Positions 5,367 to 5,910 of a DNA stretch of 5,910 bases are shown here, piece by piece. The notes beneath the pieces were generated by a model that was given only the letters and a program-made list of their open reading frames with translations, was not told where the DNA came from and made no database searches. Position numbers and translations under genes: made by a program. Position 1 is the first letter of the stretch, and each line of letters opens with the position of its first letter. This stretch comes from Promethearchaeota archaeon (lineage in GTDB: Archaea; Asgardarchaeota; Lokiarchaeia; Sigynarchaeales; SOKP01), in contig JAHLWJ010000292.1 of assembly GCA_019057975.1 (NCBI GenBank), forward strand, positions 1 through 5,910. The letters run 5' to 3'.

Positions 5367-5910
5367 ATGGATGATAAAGAAGTTGGTAAATATTGGGATG
5401 AAAATGCAGAGAACTGGGCAAAACTGGCTCAAATGGGATACGATCGATGTAGAGATTTAACTAATTCACCTGCCTTTTTTAAAATGTTACCTGATGGCGC
5501 AAATTTGAAAGGTTTAGATATTGGTTGTGGAGAAGGATACAATACAAGGATAGCAGCAAAAAGAGGGGCAAGATTAACTGCTATTGATATCTCCGAAGTG
5601 TTTATTAAATATGCAAAAGAATTCGAACAGCAAGAACCCTTAGAAATTACATATAAAGTTGGTAGTGGTTCAGAACTTCCAATTTCTGACAACGATTTTG
5701 ATTTTGCAATAGCTACAATGAGTTTAATGGATATGGCAGATAATGAGAAAGCATTAGAGGAAGCATTTAGAGTAATAAAACCGGGAGGATTTTTTCAATT
5801 TTCAATTTCTCATCCATATTTTTGGAGTCCTGAGTGGGTGAGTGATGAAGATGGAAGAAGAACTGGATTAATTGTTAGGAACTATTTTGAGAAATTTAAT
5901 GGTGAGCTTG
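5367..5910 (+). CDS. Class I SAM-dependent methyltransferase (5' part, runs off the window)
   Basis: The frame from the ATG at 5367 stays open to the right edge (181 codons). The protein shows the class I Rossmann methyltransferase motifs in order: motif I LDIGCGEGYNT (50-60), which binds the S-adenosylmethionine; the acidic end of strand 2 in AIDIS (72-76), expected to hold the ribose hydroxyls; FDFAIATMSLMDM (111-123) for the post-I/II strand; and RVIKPGGFFQFSIS (135-148), the usual KPGG turn before strand 5. The N-terminal KYWDENAENWAKL (8-20) is common in the ubiE/type-11 kind of small-molecule methyltransferase. The part after HPYFW (149-153) would form the substrate lid and is incomplete here, so the substrate cannot be told. 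The start is supported by a GAGGT site 8 nt upstream. It is divergent from the right OB-like gene; the last bases of the duplication sit in its upstream region. Confidence 0.93.
   Translation, partial: MDDKEVGKYWDENAENWAKLAQMGYDRCRDLTNSPAFFKMLPDGANLKGLDIGCGEGYNTRIAAKRGARLTAIDISEVFIKYAKEFEQQEPLEITYKVGSGSELPISDNDFDFAIATMSLMDMADNEKALEEAFRVIKPGGFFQFSISHPYFWSPEWVSDEDGRRTGLIVRNYFEKFNGEL

Noticed and set aside
5429..5692. 87-codon minus-strand open frame
   Set aside because: It is antisense to the methyltransferase motifs I to post-II, which fully explain the sequence.

Overview
The window is AT-rich (coding and non-coding alike) and looks archaeal. The candidate promoters are archaeal BRE/TATA boxes placed about 25 nt upstream of ATG codons, as in leaderless transcription. 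A large surface protein is full of N-glycosylation sequons outside the membrane and has a longin/roadblock-like plus winged-helix-like tail inside. The overall style fits an Asgard (Loki-like) archaeon, but that assignment rests on protein style, not on a marker gene.

Layout: (1) positions 1-139, minus strand, hold the 5' end of a small OB-fold-like gene that continues off the left edge. (2) 192-677, minus, encodes a three-helix membrane protein directly upstream of it. (3) 678-1027 is a non-coding divergent intergenic region. (4) 1028-4744, plus, is one long reading frame of 1238 amino-acid codons broken by a single in-frame TAA at 2513-2515. It therefore appears as two ORFs, 1028-2515 and 2603-4744. 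Read as one protein, it is a surface receptor-like molecule: N-terminal signal anchor, carbohydrate-binding-like jelly roll, Ig-like beta-sandwich repeats, one transmembrane helix, then a cytoplasmic longin/roadblock-like domain and a C-terminal winged-helix-like domain. (5) 4931-5236, minus, is a complete paralogue of the left-edge gene. (6) 5367 to the right edge, plus, is the start of a class I SAM-dependent methyltransferase.

The most notable structural signal is a direct duplication: 1-223 matches 5098-5320 without gaps. The two halves of the repeat differ sharply. The coding part has 16 mismatches in 116 bases. The next 107 bases (first 8 codons, promoter and upstream flank) are identical. 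The right copy also carries the last nine codons and stop of the 192-677 membrane-protein gene, out of context, which suggests it was copied from the left locus.

The genes do not form an obvious pathway. The left minus-strand pair may be co-expressed. The receptor gene is transcribed alone and converges on the right OB-like gene. The methyltransferase diverges from that gene.
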